Positions 26,480-34,946 of a stretch of 64,000 nucleotides of DNA are shown here, piece after piece. Within the stretch, counting starts at the first letter, position 1, and each line of letters opens with the position of its first letter. Under the pieces are notes generated by a model. The model worked only from the letters and a program-made list of their open reading frames with translations. It did not search any database and was not told the DNA's origin. The translations under genes and the position numbers were made by a program. Source of the stretch: Kordiimonas marina (GTDB lineage: Bacteria > Pseudomonadota > Alphaproteobacteria > Sphingomonadales > Kordiimonadaceae); contig NZ_JAINDF010000003.1 in assembly GCF_023006325.1 (NCBI RefSeq), positions 496,001 to 560,000 of the forward strand. The letters are read 5' to 3'.

Positions 26480-28015
26480 TTATTGCTGCGGGGTGTCCTC
26501 GGGAAGATCCTCCCCGTCATAGACATAGTCGGTGCCCCATTTGGTGCAGGTATAAGCACCGTTCTGCATCTTATACTCCAGGCAGCTCCGCTTCTGCTCG
26601 GGCGGGACATAATTTTCCTGGCCATAGGTATAGGCCCCCGGGTCATTGGAATTATAATCATCCCGCCGGTAGGTCGTGCTGCTGTCGTAGCCACGACTGG
26701 TCTGCGGTTGGGTGATCGCATTGCCAATTGCTGCCCCCACGAGCGCGCCGATCACTGTCCCGGCGCGGTGGTGACGGCTGCCGTCGATCTCACCGCCGAT
26801 GATCCCGCCGACGACACCGCCAAGGATGGTGCCAACAATATTGTTGGCATCAGGCGGCGAGTAGGCATAGGGGTCCGACGTATAGCGCACGGTATATTCA
26901 TAGCTCAGCCCCGGGCACCAGCTGCCATAGTGATAATGGTGGTGCGGCGCATACCAGACCCAGCGGGAATAGCTCGGCCAATAGCCTGAATAATAAGGCC
27001 AATCCCCGAAATAGTAGGGCCGGTAATAGATGTAACTGCGGTAATAGCTGTCCCACCAGATATTGTTGTAATAGTGCGGCCAGTAATAGCTCCGGTATAT
27101 CCGCCGGTGACGGTCATGATACCAAAGCCGGTGGTGATCGTCCCGGTCACGATATGTCCGGCGGTCACGGGGATCGCGGCGATCCCGGCGGTCACGGTCC
27201 TGGACATGGCGGCGGTCATCGCGGTCACGGCTCGTGGTCCGCGTATCACGGCGAGGCCGGTCCTGATCATCGTTATAGCCACCGCGCGGACGATCTTCTC
27301 CCATGCGGGCAAGGTCTTCCTGGGCGCGCAGGCGTTCGATATCGCTCTGCCCCCTGTTTACCACGCTGCTATGACTGGTCGTCAGCCGGCTTGTTCCCTG
27401 TGGCTGCGTTTGGGTAACCCGTTCGCCGGCATGGGGGGCCCGGACCGCGGGCGCGGGCGGCGTAACGCTGCGGGCGTGCGGCGTGCGGACATCGCCTTCC
27501 GTCGCACGGTGAATGGTCGTGCTGTTACCGCCAACATCCCGGCGCACCGGCATTCCTGTGGTGTGCTCCGGGGCGGAGCGCGGTTTGGTGACCCGGCGGT
27601 CTGAAGCCGGGGGGGCCTTCTTACGCGGTTGGCTCGCAGGCTGGGGATGGGCAGGCTGGGGATGTGCAGGCGGCTGCGTCTTCTTGCGCTGTTCGCTTTG
27701 GACATGGCGGGTCGGTTCAGGCGTCATGCGGCGCGCCGTCGGAGCCTGATATCTCCGCTCCCCATCATTCCCACGGTTTACCATACGGGTGTGGCGTTCG
27801 CTGGACTGCGCCCGGACAGGCTCATGGCGCACACTGCGCTGCGCTTGTACATGGTGCTGGCGCTGGGGTTGGGACCTGCGCTGAACATGTGGCTGGGCCT
27901 GCCGGACATGGCTTTGTTCGGCGCGGTGATGCGAATTTCCGCCTGCAGCCACGGCGGCTTCGGCCGGCCACAAGATTGCTGTCGTGGTCAAAAGGAGCAG
28001 GGATTTCTTCAACAT
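26480..28015 (-). CDS. Large low-complexity exported protein with C-terminal glycine zipper
   Basis: A 511-residue exported protein with a signal peptide (MLKKSLLLLTTTAILWPAEA). Residues 30-240 are His/Arg/Gln/Pro-rich and disordered, with a short tandem repeat (PAHPQPAHPQPAS). Residues 240-300 are Arg/Asp-rich (RDRDDRR type). Residues 300-370 are strikingly rich in Tyr, Trp and His (SYYWPHYYNNIWW). A glycine zipper (about residues 395-440: GTILGGVVGGIIGGEIDG, GTVIGALVGAAIG) and a short C-terminal domain with three cysteines (one in SWCPG, then CLEYKMQNGAYTC) close the protein. AGGAGG lies six bases before the start. Function unknown; an envelope or metal/polyanion-interacting structural protein is a guess from composition. 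Confidence 0.78.
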   Translation of the reverse strand: MLKKSLLLLTTTAILWPAEAAVAAGGNSHHRAEQSHVRQAQPHVQRRSQPQRQHHVQAQRSVRHEPVRAQSSERHTRMVNRGNDGERRYQAPTARRMTPEPTRHVQSEQRKKTQPPAHPQPAHPQPASQPRKKAPPASDRRVTKPRSAPEHTTGMPVRRDVGGNSTTIHRATEGDVRTPHARSVTPPAPAVRAPHAGERVTQTQPQGTSRLTTSHSSVVNRGQSDIERLRAQEDLARMGEDRPRGGYNDDQDRPRRDTRTTSRDRDDRRHVQDRDRRDRRDPRDRRTYRDRDDHHRLWYHDRHRRIYRSYYWPHYYNNIWWDSYYRSYIYYRPYYFGDWPYYSGYWPSYSRWVWYAPHHHYHYGSWCPGLSYEYTVRYTSDPYAYSPPDANNIVGTILGGVVGGIIGGEIDGSRHHRAGTVIGALVGAAIGNAITQPQTSRGYDSSTTYRRDDYNSNDPGAYTYGQENYVPPEQKRSCLEYKMQNGAYTCTKWGTDYVYDGEDLPEDTPQQ

Positions 28016-28090
28016 CGATGCCTCCTGTCATTATGCCCGATCAGCGTAGCGTTCGTAAACTGAACCGGGCATGAACCTGGCTGTCAGCCC

Positions 28091-28134
28091 AATGTCAGCG
28101 CAGTGTCAGCGCAGTGTCAGCGCAGTGTCAGCGC
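28091..28134. repeat. Four tandem copies of an 11-bp unit
   Basis: AATGTCAGCGC at 28091-28101 followed by three exact copies of AGTGTCAGCGC (28102-28112, 28113-28123, 28124-28134). A partial relative (CTGTCAGCCC) precedes it. The array lies in the space between two minus-strand genes, 4 bases after the stop at 28139 and 75 bases before the start at 28015. The period of 11 is close to one helical turn. Confidence 0.9.
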
Positions 28135-28138
28135 CTTA

Positions 28139-28597
28139 TCACTTGCGCTTGCCGCCCCAATAGTGCGGGTTCACCGGGATGGCATAGACCGGATTATAAT
28201 ATATATCGTCGCCTCTGATCCAGGCGGCATCATAGGCGCGGGCGCGGGCTTCCATTTCCGCCCGCGACTGGTGGTAACCCATTGCAGCGCCTAGAGAAGC
28301 CAGCCCAATCGCAGCCGGAAGACCGCCGATCTCATTTCCGACAATCGCCCCGGATGCCGCGCCGATCACCGCATTGCGGCGACGCGCGCCTTCTTCGTCG
28401 CGGTAGCGCGGGGTGAAAAGCGCGGCGGGCAGATAGGCATCACAGCCATTACCCTCACACAGGCTCGCGTGCGGCACCTCAGGCCCTGCCGCCGCAACAG
28501 ACGGACTCATTTCCTTTTTACCATCAATAGGTTGATCATCCGCCGCCGCAGCAGGGACGGTCAGAAAAACGGCAGCGAGCAGAGCATATTTAAGCAT
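28139..28597 (-). CDS. Exported glycine-zipper protein (152 aa)
   Basis: A 152-residue exported protein. The start at ATG 28597, with GAGAGG upstream, gives a clean signal peptide (MLKYALLAAVFLTVPAAAA). A pair of close cysteines follows (SLCEGNGCDAYLP). A glycine-zipper hairpin covers about residues 78-107 (NAVIGAASGAIVGNEIGG, GLASLGAAMG). The C-terminus is Tyr/Pro-rich (YYNPVYAIPVNPHYWGG), similar in style to the 26480 protein, so the two may be functionally related. Twin palindromes at 28676 and 28718 lie in its promoter region. Confidence 0.78.
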   Translation of the reverse strand: MLKYALLAAVFLTVPAAAADDQPIDGKKEMSPSVAAAGPEVPHASLCEGNGCDAYLPAALFTPRYRDEEGARRRNAVIGAASGAIVGNEIGGLPAAIGLASLGAAMGYHQSRAEMEARARAYDAAWIRGDDIYYNPVYAIPVNPHYWGGKRK

Positions 28598-28675
28598 GAA
28601 GGGCCTCTCTTTCACCCTGAAAGGATGCCCTGCCTCCGTGGCGAAAGTGAGACCGGATTGGGGCAGCGTCCTTCG

Positions 28676-28693
28676 CTGTTGCCCGTGCAACAG
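28676..28693. promoter_or_regulatory. Palindromic operator-like site, copy 1
   Basis: CTGTTGC (28676-28682), four bases, GCAACAG (28687-28693): a perfect 7-bp inverted repeat. It is centred about 88 bases upstream of the ATG of the 28139 gene. The second copy is 42 bases away. Confidence 0.6.
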
Positions 28694-28717
28694 GTCACTA
28701 TTTTTCACGGCTTTCCC

Positions 28718-28735
28718 CTGTTGCATGTGCAACAG
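28718..28735. promoter_or_regulatory. Palindromic operator-like site, copy 2
   Basis: CTGTTGC (28718-28724), four bases, GCAACAG (28729-28735), with the palindrome extending one more base inward on each side. The arms are identical to copy 1. The 42-bp centre spacing equals four helical turns, so both sites lie on the same DNA face, as expected for cooperative binding. Confidence 0.6.
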
Positions 28736-28818
28736 TTCGAGCACCATAACAGCAAAAAAGAAGGCCACCCCATAGGGTGACCTCCTAAATCGGCGACATC
28801 AGCCGACCTTCAGCCCGC

Positions 28819-29394
28819 TTAGGTCTTCACGCGAGCGCTTTTCGCCATCTGCTCGAACTTGGGCAGAAGCTCGTCATAATAATAGGTCGCGGCGGCATCC
28901 AGGAGCATCAGATAGAGCTTACCGTTGATCTCACCACCGATCGCGCGGCCATGGCGCTTGACCTCATCCTTCGAGGTGAAGGCATAGTCAAATTGGAAGC
29001 CTTGGGTGCCAGCAAATTCGGTGGGCTGTAAATTGGATACATTAACAATCGGCGTATCATACTGAATGACATAGGACGCGCGGACCAGTTCCATCACTTC
29101 GTTCGGCAGCATGTCCTTACGGTAGGTCGGCAGTTTCTTAGCCGATTTCAGAAGCGTCTCACCGTCTTTGACTCCGGCAAAGATCAGCACTTCATCGACC
29201 CCGAGGCCGTTGGCTGTCAGCATCACTGTATTTTTCTGGTACGGCAGGCCCTTGCCCTGGTTCCAGTCACTGACCGGCACGACCGTAAGGTCCTTGTCAT
29301 GGAGTGTCGTCCCCGAGGACAACATGCTGAAGCTCGGGCCACAGGCGGAAACAAAAGAAAGGCTCAAAAGGGCAAAAACTGTGCGTCGGTTCAT
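28819..29394 (-). CDS. Putative lipoprotein, third gene of the M48 operon
   Basis: A 191-residue lipoprotein with lipobox SFVSACGPS (Cys at 18). The mature region is beta/alpha (DLTVVPVSDWNQGKG, GVDEVLIFAGVKDGETLL, GTQGFQFDYAFTSKDEVKRHGRAIGGEINGKLYLMLLDAAA), resembling small periplasmic lipid- or stress-related lipoproteins, but I cannot name a family. It starts 4 bases after the M48 peptidase stop, so the two are translated together. Confidence 0.78.
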   Translation of the reverse strand: MNRRTVFALLSLSFVSACGPSFSMLSSGTTLHDKDLTVVPVSDWNQGKGLPYQKNTVMLTANGLGVDEVLIFAGVKDGETLLKSAKKLPTYRKDMLPNEVMELVRASYVIQYDTPIVNVSNLQPTEFAGTQGFQFDYAFTSKDEVKRHGRAIGGEINGKLYLMLLDAAATYYYDELLPKFEQMAKSARVKT

Positions 29395-29398
29395 GATA

Positions 29399-30694
29399 TC
29401 ACCTCACATAAAATTCGATCATCGCCTTGTCGGCGGCATCGGGATCAAGTTGCAAATAGGTTGAAAAAGCTTTTTTGGCGGCCCCGGCATGGCCTGCCTT
29501 GAGCTGCATGAAGCCCAGGCCGCGCCAGGCCGCAGCCGGTACATCAGGCGATTTGACCGCCTCTTCATAAAGGGCAAGCGCCTTCTGGCTATCGCCTTCG
29601 CGCGCCCGCTGGCGCAGAAGTTCGGCCATGAAATAACGCCCATACCCCTTCCACACCGGTTCCTCTTCAAGGTGTCTCAGCATGAATTCGGCCCGGCCAT
29701 AATCGCGCAGGCGCAGCTGGTCCTGCATGAACATGGGTAGATAGGGCCGGAGTTCCTGGAAATATTGCTTCTCGCCTGTGGTAAAACCGCTTTCCTTGCT
29801 GACAATCCAGTCGGCAGTATCCCTGAGCGTCTTTTCCCTGTCCTCACTGGGCGGGTGCGTGGCGAACAAAACATCCCCCAGAGAGCGCGAGTGTTTGGAA
29901 CAATGCTTGGCCGCTGCCTTATCGATCTTGGCCAGATATCCCTTCGTCAATGCGCGCCTGCCCTTCTTGGCCAGCTTCCTGTCCTTGTAAGCCGACAGAC
30001 AGGCCGCCTCGGATTCGCTCAGCATATATTGCCAGACATTCGCCGCTTCACGCGGGTCGTAACCCGCATGAACCATCATCTGCAGGCCGAACATATCGGC
30101 CTCGGCTTCCTGGTCGCGTCCGAATTTGAACATAGAGGCAACGGCCAGAAGGTTGATGCTCTCCGCCGTGTCGTAGCCGCCGCCCGCCGCGACAATTCCG
30201 AGTGTCAGGAAGGCCATAAAGTCGGACGTGTTCCGCATGTTGCGCCAGTTTTTGATAGAATGGCGACGCAGATAGTGACCAATTTCGTGGCCAAGCACGG
30301 CCGCGAGCTGTGCCTCATTCTGCATCCTGAGCAACAAGCCGGTCCAGACTTCCATCACGCCGTTCGGCCGCATGGTGGCGTTAAAATGCGGTGTCCGCAC
30401 GATATAGACCCGGATATCACTGCAATAGTCCGGGGCCAGCCGACAGACGATAGACTTCACATAGGCATTGAGGTCAGGCTGGCGCAGCACGAACTGGGAA
30501 TATTCGAGCTGCTCCTCCTGACGGTCCACCGCCATCCAAAGACCCGCCTCATCATTGTTCCGAAGCGGCTTGAACCCTGGCGGCACTTCGGGCCGGAGGT
30601 CACCATAATGGAGGCGTCCCCCTGCAACGACATCGCTGCACGGCCATAGGGCTGCCAGGCTGAGCCCGGCCGCCATCAGCATCTTGCGCATCAT
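29399..30694 (-). CDS. M48 family periplasmic metalloprotease
   Basis: A 431-residue zinc protease with a signal peptide (LMAAGLSLAALWPCSDVVAGG). The catalytic HEIGH is at 136-140 in LGHEIGHYLRRH, and QEAEADMFGLQMM supplies the third zinc ligand. The C-terminal 120 residues look like TPR helices (LRQRAREGDSQKALALYEEA, PAAAWRGLGFMQLKAGHAGAAKKAF), the architecture of BepA-type enzymes that work on outer-membrane protein assembly. ATG 30694 is chosen because it begins 16 bases after the upstream lipoprotein stop; the longer frame would overlap it. Confidence 0.9.
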   Translation of the reverse strand: MMRKMLMAAGLSLAALWPCSDVVAGGRLHYGDLRPEVPPGFKPLRNNDEAGLWMAVDRQEEQLEYSQFVLRQPDLNAYVKSIVCRLAPDYCSDIRVYIVRTPHFNATMRPNGVMEVWTGLLLRMQNEAQLAAVLGHEIGHYLRRHSIKNWRNMRNTSDFMAFLTLGIVAAGGGYDTAESINLLAVASMFKFGRDQEAEADMFGLQMMVHAGYDPREAANVWQYMLSESEAACLSAYKDRKLAKKGRRALTKGYLAKIDKAAAKHCSKHSRSLGDVLFATHPPSEDREKTLRDTADWIVSKESGFTTGEKQYFQELRPYLPMFMQDQLRLRDYGRAEFMLRHLEEEPVWKGYGRYFMAELLRQRAREGDSQKALALYEEAVKSPDVPAAAWRGLGFMQLKAGHAGAAKKAFSTYLQLDPDAADKAMIEFYVR

Positions 30695-30710
30695 GATACG
30701 ATCCGAGCCG

Positions 30711-31439
30711 TCAGCGGCCTGTGGTGGGCGCCGTGCCGACCGGCAGCGTATCGAACAGGTTATGGACGAACTTGCGGTCGCCATCCATGTCCCGCAAATC
30801 CGCAAACCCGCTCGACAGCACATTGAACCAGGTTACGTCACCCGTCTTCGCGTCCACGAGCGAGGCAAAGGCAACGGTCTGTCCACCCTGGACACCGACC
30901 CCGACCATGCTGGCAAAGAACTGAAGCGCCATACGCCCTGCACTGGTATAGGAATCACGAACAAAGATGAACAGCACTTGGTCGGCACCATATTTGGCCG
31001 CCAAAGCCTTGGTCGCATCGCCAAGGGTCCAGTCGAACTTGCCCTTTTTGGTCGGCAGCTTGAGGCCTGCATATTTGTGGATCAGAATCGCGTTACCGAC
31101 CGCGCGGTGCAGCTTCTCCAGCTCAAACGAGTTGGTGGCCAGGTCGGCCGGCAGCTGGCTGCGGTCAAGCATGGCAACCTGAAAGCCCTTGCTATCCTTA
31201 TATTCGAGAACCGCTTCCTGAATGTGACGCTTGGCGTCTTCAGTCCAGGTTGCGTTAGGCTCGGTCACGCCAGACGCGGTCAGAAGCGACAGGCGGACAT
31301 CAAGCGGCATCAGAAGAACTTTCCCGCTTTGCTGGATACGGCTGGTATTGACCGTACTGGCGAAATCGCGTGTATGCGAACAGGCAGCAAGCATGATACA
31401 GGCGGCAAAAAGCGCGCCCAAACGGCTAAAATGAGTCAT
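30711..31439 (-). CDS. Putative lipoprotein, first gene of the M48 operon
   Basis: A 242-residue lipoprotein with lipobox MLAACSH (Cys at 20). The body has a KVLLMPLDVRLSLLTASG strand, a long helical middle (KRHIQEAVLEYKDSKGF) and a conserved-looking GADQVLFIFVRDSYTSAGR. This resembles periplasmic lipoproteins of the GNA1162/LptE-like assembly type only loosely, so I give no family. It is followed by the M48 protease and a second lipoprotein, suggesting an envelope quality-control unit. Confidence 0.78.
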   Translation of the reverse strand: MTHFSRLGALFAACIMLAACSHTRDFASTVNTSRIQQSGKVLLMPLDVRLSLLTASGVTEPNATWTEDAKRHIQEAVLEYKDSKGFQVAMLDRSQLPADLATNSFELEKLHRAVGNAILIHKYAGLKLPTKKGKFDWTLGDATKALAAKYGADQVLFIFVRDSYTSAGRMALQFFASMVGVGVQGGQTVAFASLVDAKTGDVTWFNVLSSGFADLRDMDGDRKFVHNLFDTLPVGTAPTTGR

Positions 31440-31703
31440 ATTTCCCCCACCGAATAACTAAACCCTGCCGTCCCATGGCAGGTACTAATAATAGAATATG
31501 CCTACAAGAAAATGCCGCCGTATACAATCAGTAAGTGCACTTCACTGAGATCAGCAGGCGAAATCATTCCACGCCAGCGTCACCCTATCCCGGAGAAGGC
31601 TCGTTTGGCCGCAAAGTCCGTGATTGCAGTCCCCTGCCTTCTTAGGCTGCGCGCGCGATACAAGTGCAATAATAAACCCGTCAATTTCACTGGGAGGAAA
31701 CCC

Positions 31704-33263
31704 ATGCGTTTTACTGCTGTATCCGCCATCGCTTTGACCGTGTGTCTCGGCATGGCCGGTCCCGTAAATGCTGATCAAGCTGGTGCAAGTGCCGCCAAAG
31801 TCCATGCCGAAAAGGCGGCGAAGGACGTTGCCGACAACTGGGCCAAAGCCCCGATCGTTGAGCAGGACACCCACTATGCCGGCAAAGCCACGGTCGATGG
31901 CCATAAGGTCGAATACACCGCGACCGCGGGCACGCTGACCATTCGTGACGATGAAGGCAAGCCGGAAGCGAGCGTCTTCTACACCGCCTATACCGCGAAA
32001 GGCGAGCACCGCCCGGTCACCTTCTTCTATAACGGCGGCCCGGGCTCAGCCAGCCTGTGGCTGCGCATGGGCTCCTTCGCGCCCGAAGCGGTGATGACCA
32101 AGGACCCGACCACCGGCGGCCCCGCGCCGTTTGGTTCGATCAAGGCCAACCCGGACACGCTGATCGGCTCCACCGACATGGTGTTCATCGATGCCGTCGG
32201 CACCGGCTATTCGCGGCCCTTAAGCGGTACGAAGCCCGAGCATTTCTACGGTGTCGACCAGGACATCGACGCCTTCAAGCGGGCGATCAAACGTTACATC
32301 ACCAAGAACAAGCGCTGGAATGACCCGAAATATATCTTCGGCGAAAGCTACGGCACCACGCGCTCGGCGGGCCTCGTGAACGCGCTTGAGGACGATGGCG
32401 TCCAGATGAACGGCGTGATCCTGCTTTCGAGCATCCTCAACTACGGCATCTACCAGCCGGGCTTCGACAATGCCTATATCGGCTATCTGCCGACCTACGC
32501 CGCCACCGCCTGGTATCATGACAAGATCAAGAACAAACCGGCTGACCTGAAGGCCTTTGTCGACAAGGTCCGCGCCTTCGCGAATGGCCCCTACCGGCTC
32601 GCGCTCGCCAAGGGCGACGATATCTCCGACGCCGAAGCCGACAAGATCGCAGGTGAGCTTAGCGCCTACACCGGTCTGTCCACCGCCTACCTGAAGCGTA
32701 CCAAACTGCGCATCGACCCGTCGCGCTTCCGCAAGGAACTGATGCGGGACGAAGGCGAAACCCTCGGCCGCTTCGATGGCCGTTATATGGGTGTCGATGT
32801 CGACAACGCTGGCGAAAGCCCGGAATATGACCCGTCCGATACCGGCATTTCCGGCACCTACGTCAGCGGCTTCATGGACCGGCTGACCAGCAAGTTCGGC
32901 TACAAGACCGACCTGAAGTACCGCCTGAGCGCCCGCCCTTACAAGGGCTGGACCTGGGACTTCGGCCACATGGCCCCGAACAGCGGCTGGAAACAGAAGA
33001 TGGTCGATGTCGCACTTGACCTGTCGAAAGCCATGCGCACCAACCCGCACCTGAAGGTGATGTCCCTCAATGGCTATTTCGATATGGCGACGCCCTTCTT
33101 CGTGACCGAACTGGACCTGAAGCACATGGGCCTGCCGAAGAAGCTGCAGGATAACCTGAGCTTCCACTATTACCACGCCGGGCACATGGTGTACCTGAAC
33201 CCCGAGGCGCGCCACCAGATGCGCCTGGACCTGCAGGCTTTCTATAAAGCCAACGCCAAATAA
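31704..33263 (+). CDS. Secreted S10 serine carboxypeptidase
   Basis: A 519-residue exported serine carboxypeptidase-like enzyme. GGGAGGAAA precedes ATG 31704, which gives a signal peptide (MRFTAVSAIALTVCLGMAGPVNA). The catalytic serine is Ser215 in GESYGTTR; YNGGPGSAS forms the oxyanion region; Asp in NGYFDMATPF and His in YYHAGHMVY complete the triad. The family releases C-terminal residues at acid pH in eukaryotes; bacterial members are less studied. The gene stands alone and is followed by a palindromic element and a terminator. Confidence 0.92.
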   Translation: MRFTAVSAIALTVCLGMAGPVNADQAGASAAKVHAEKAAKDVADNWAKAPIVEQDTHYAGKATVDGHKVEYTATAGTLTIRDDEGKPEASVFYTAYTAKGEHRPVTFFYNGGPGSASLWLRMGSFAPEAVMTKDPTTGGPAPFGSIKANPDTLIGSTDMVFIDAVGTGYSRPLSGTKPEHFYGVDQDIDAFKRAIKRYITKNKRWNDPKYIFGESYGTTRSAGLVNALEDDGVQMNGVILLSSILNYGIYQPGFDNAYIGYLPTYAATAWYHDKIKNKPADLKAFVDKVRAFANGPYRLALAKGDDISDAEADKIAGELSAYTGLSTAYLKRTKLRIDPSRFRKELMRDEGETLGRFDGRYMGVDVDNAGESPEYDPSDTGISGTYVSGFMDRLTSKFGYKTDLKYRLSARPYKGWTWDFGHMAPNSGWKQKMVDVALDLSKAMRTNPHLKVMSLNGYFDMATPFFVTELDLKHMGLPKKLQDNLSFHYYHAGHMVYLNPEARHQMRLDLQAFYKANAK

Positions 33264-33296
33264 GACTGAGGTCAACCGCCATACACTCTGTCGTCA

Positions 33297-33381
33297 CCCG
33301 CCGGCTTGACCGGCGGGTCCAGGAACAGAGATGTAAACGGATAGGACAGTGTCCCTAGATTCGCCGGTCAAGCCGGCGAAT
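33297..33381. repeat. Inverted pair of REP-like palindromic units
   Basis: Unit 1 is a hairpin with 8-bp arms at 33297-33304 and 33310-33317 (core CCCGCCGG). Unit 2 has 9-bp arms at 33359-33367 and 33373-33381 (core ATTCGCCGG). The outer flanks match when one unit is reverse-complemented (CTGGA/GTGAC against CTAGA/ATGAC), so the two are copies of one element in opposite directions. This is the layout of a REP pair, and such extragenic palindromes are common in alphaproteobacteria. Confidence 0.75.
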
Positions 33382-33395
33382 GACGAACGAAAGAA

Positions 33396-33431
33396 AAAGG
33401 CAGCGGCCCCACCGGCCGCTGCCTTTCTTTT
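33396..33431. terminator. Bidirectional terminator between the S10 gene and gatB
   Basis: A perfect 13-bp stem (33396-33408 with 33414-33426) and 5-base loop. On the plus strand TTTCTTTTG follows; on the minus strand TTTTTCTTTC. It can therefore end both the S10 gene and the convergent gatCAB operon. Confidence 0.88.
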
Positions 33432-33453
33432 GTTAAGCGCTAAGGCTGCCGCC

Positions 33454-34941
33454 CTAGCCGTCCAGCTTTGGCTTCAGAAGCTGGTTGACGAGGCCCGGGT
33501 TGGCCTTGCCACCGGTTTCCTTCATCACCTGGCCGACGAAGAAGCCGATCAGCTTATCCTTGCCTGAACGGTACTGGGCGAGCTGGTTCGGGTTCGCGGC
33601 GATCACGGCGTCGATGATCTTTTCGATCTCACCGGTGTCGGAAACCTGCTTGAGGCCCTGTTCCTCGACGATGGTTTCGGCCGACTTACCGGTCGAGAAC
33701 ATCACCTCGAACACATCCTTGGCGATCCGGCCCGAAATGGTGCCGTCTTCAATGAGCGCCAGAAGCTCGGCACCGGCAACAGCACCGACCGGGCTTTCGC
33801 TGATGGTAAGCCCCGCCTTGTTGAGGGCGCCGAACAGGTCCGAAAGCACCCAGTTGGCGGCCTTGGCGGCAACCTCGGCCGGTTTCTTGCCGGTCTTGTT
33901 CACCACGGCGGCGAGGAAGGCTTCATAGAAGTCCGCGGTCTCGCCCTCGGCCACCAGCACGCTGGCGTTATAGTCATTGAGGCCAAGCTCGGTCATGAAG
34001 CGGGCCTTCTTGGCGTCCGGCAGTTCCGGCAGGCTCTCGCGCGCGGCGTCGATGAAGGCATCATCGAATTCAAGCGGCAGCAGGTCGGGGTCCGGGAAGT
34101 AGCGGTAATCGTGCGCTTCTTCCTTCGACCGCATCGAGCGGGTTTCGCCCTTCACCGGGTCGAACAGCCGGGTTTCCTGGTCGATCGAGCCACCATCTTC
34201 GATGATGTCCACCTGACGGCGGGCTTCAACTTCGATGGCTTGGCGCACGAAGCGGATGGAGTTGACGTTCTTGATCTCGCAGCGTGTGCCGAGACCTTCG
34301 CCCGGACGGCGGACCGAGACGTTGACGTCCGCGCGCATGCTGCCCTGCTCCATGTTGCCGTCACAGGCGCCGATATAGCGCACGATGGTGCGAAGCTTGG
34401 TGAGGTAAGCGCCGGCTTCCTCCGGGCTGCGCATGTCCGGCTTGGAGACGATTTCCATCAGCGCCACGCCCGAACGGTTCAGGTCCACATAGGTATATTG
34501 CGGATGCTGGTCGTGCATCGACTTGCCAGCGTCCTGCTCCAGGTGGATACGCTCCACGCCGACGTGCTTGGTCTTGCCGTCTTCGAGGTCGAGCACGATG
34601 GTGCCTTCCCCCACGATCGGGTGCTTGAACTGGCTGATCTGGTAGCCTTGCGGCAGGTCGGCGTAGAAATAGTTCTTGCGGTCGAACACCGAATATTTGT
34701 TGATCTCGGCCCCGATGGCGAGGCCGGTGCGCACAGCCTGGCGCACGCATTCCTCGTTGATGGTCGGCAACATGCCGGGCATGGCCGCATCGACGAGGCT
34801 GACCTGGGCATTCGGCTCAGCGCCGAATTCGGTCGAGGCGCCGGAGAAGAGTTTCGCGTTCGAGGTGACCTGGGCGTGAACCTCAAGCCCGATCACCACT
34901 TCAAAATCGCCGGTGGCGCCTTGGATGACATAGTTACTCAT
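33454..34941 (-). CDS. gatB: Asp-tRNA(Asn)/Glu-tRNA(Gln) amidotransferase subunit B
   Basis: GatB is the kinase and tRNA-binding subunit of GatCAB, which converts misacylated Glu-tRNA(Gln) or Asp-tRNA(Asn). The 495-residue protein has [28 protein letters not shown] and RADVNVSVR, then a C-terminal YqeY-like helical tail. ATG 34941 (MSNYVIQG) has GGAGG upstream; an in-frame start at 34956 would be five residues longer and overlap gatA. It is last in gatC-gatA-gatB. Confidence 0.96.
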   Translation of the reverse strand: MSNYVIQGATGDFEVVIGLEVHAQVTSNAKLFSGASTEFGAEPNAQVSLVDAAMPGMLPTINEECVRQAVRTGLAIGAEINKYSVFDRKNYFYADLPQGYQISQFKHPIVGEGTIVLDLEDGKTKHVGVERIHLEQDAGKSMHDQHPQYTYVDLNRSGVALMEIVSKPDMRSPEEAGAYLTKLRTIVRYIGACDGNMEQGSMRADVNVSVRRPGEGLGTRCEIKNVNSIRFVRQAIEVEARRQVDIIEDGGSIDQETRLFDPVKGETRSMRSKEEAHDYRYFPDPDLLPLEFDDAFIDAARESLPELPDAKKARFMTELGLNDYNASVLVAEGETADFYEAFLAAVVNKTGKKPAEVAAKAANWVLSDLFGALNKAGLTISESPVGAVAGAELLALIEDGTISGRIAKDVFEVMFSTGKSAETIVEEQGLKQVSDTGEIEKIIDAVIAANPNQLAQYRSGKDKLIGFFVGQVMKETGGKANPGLVNQLLKPKLDG

Positions 34942-34946
34942 GACGC

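Noticed and set aside
27630-27670. Tandem DNA repeat with GCAGGCTGGGGATG units
   Set aside because: It is within the 26480 coding sequence and encodes the repeated PAHPQ residues, so no separate DNA element is needed.
31529-31546. Near-palindrome around AAGTGCACTT before the S10 gene
   Set aside because: The outer arms are out of register by one base and the 10-bp core is short; chance is likely.
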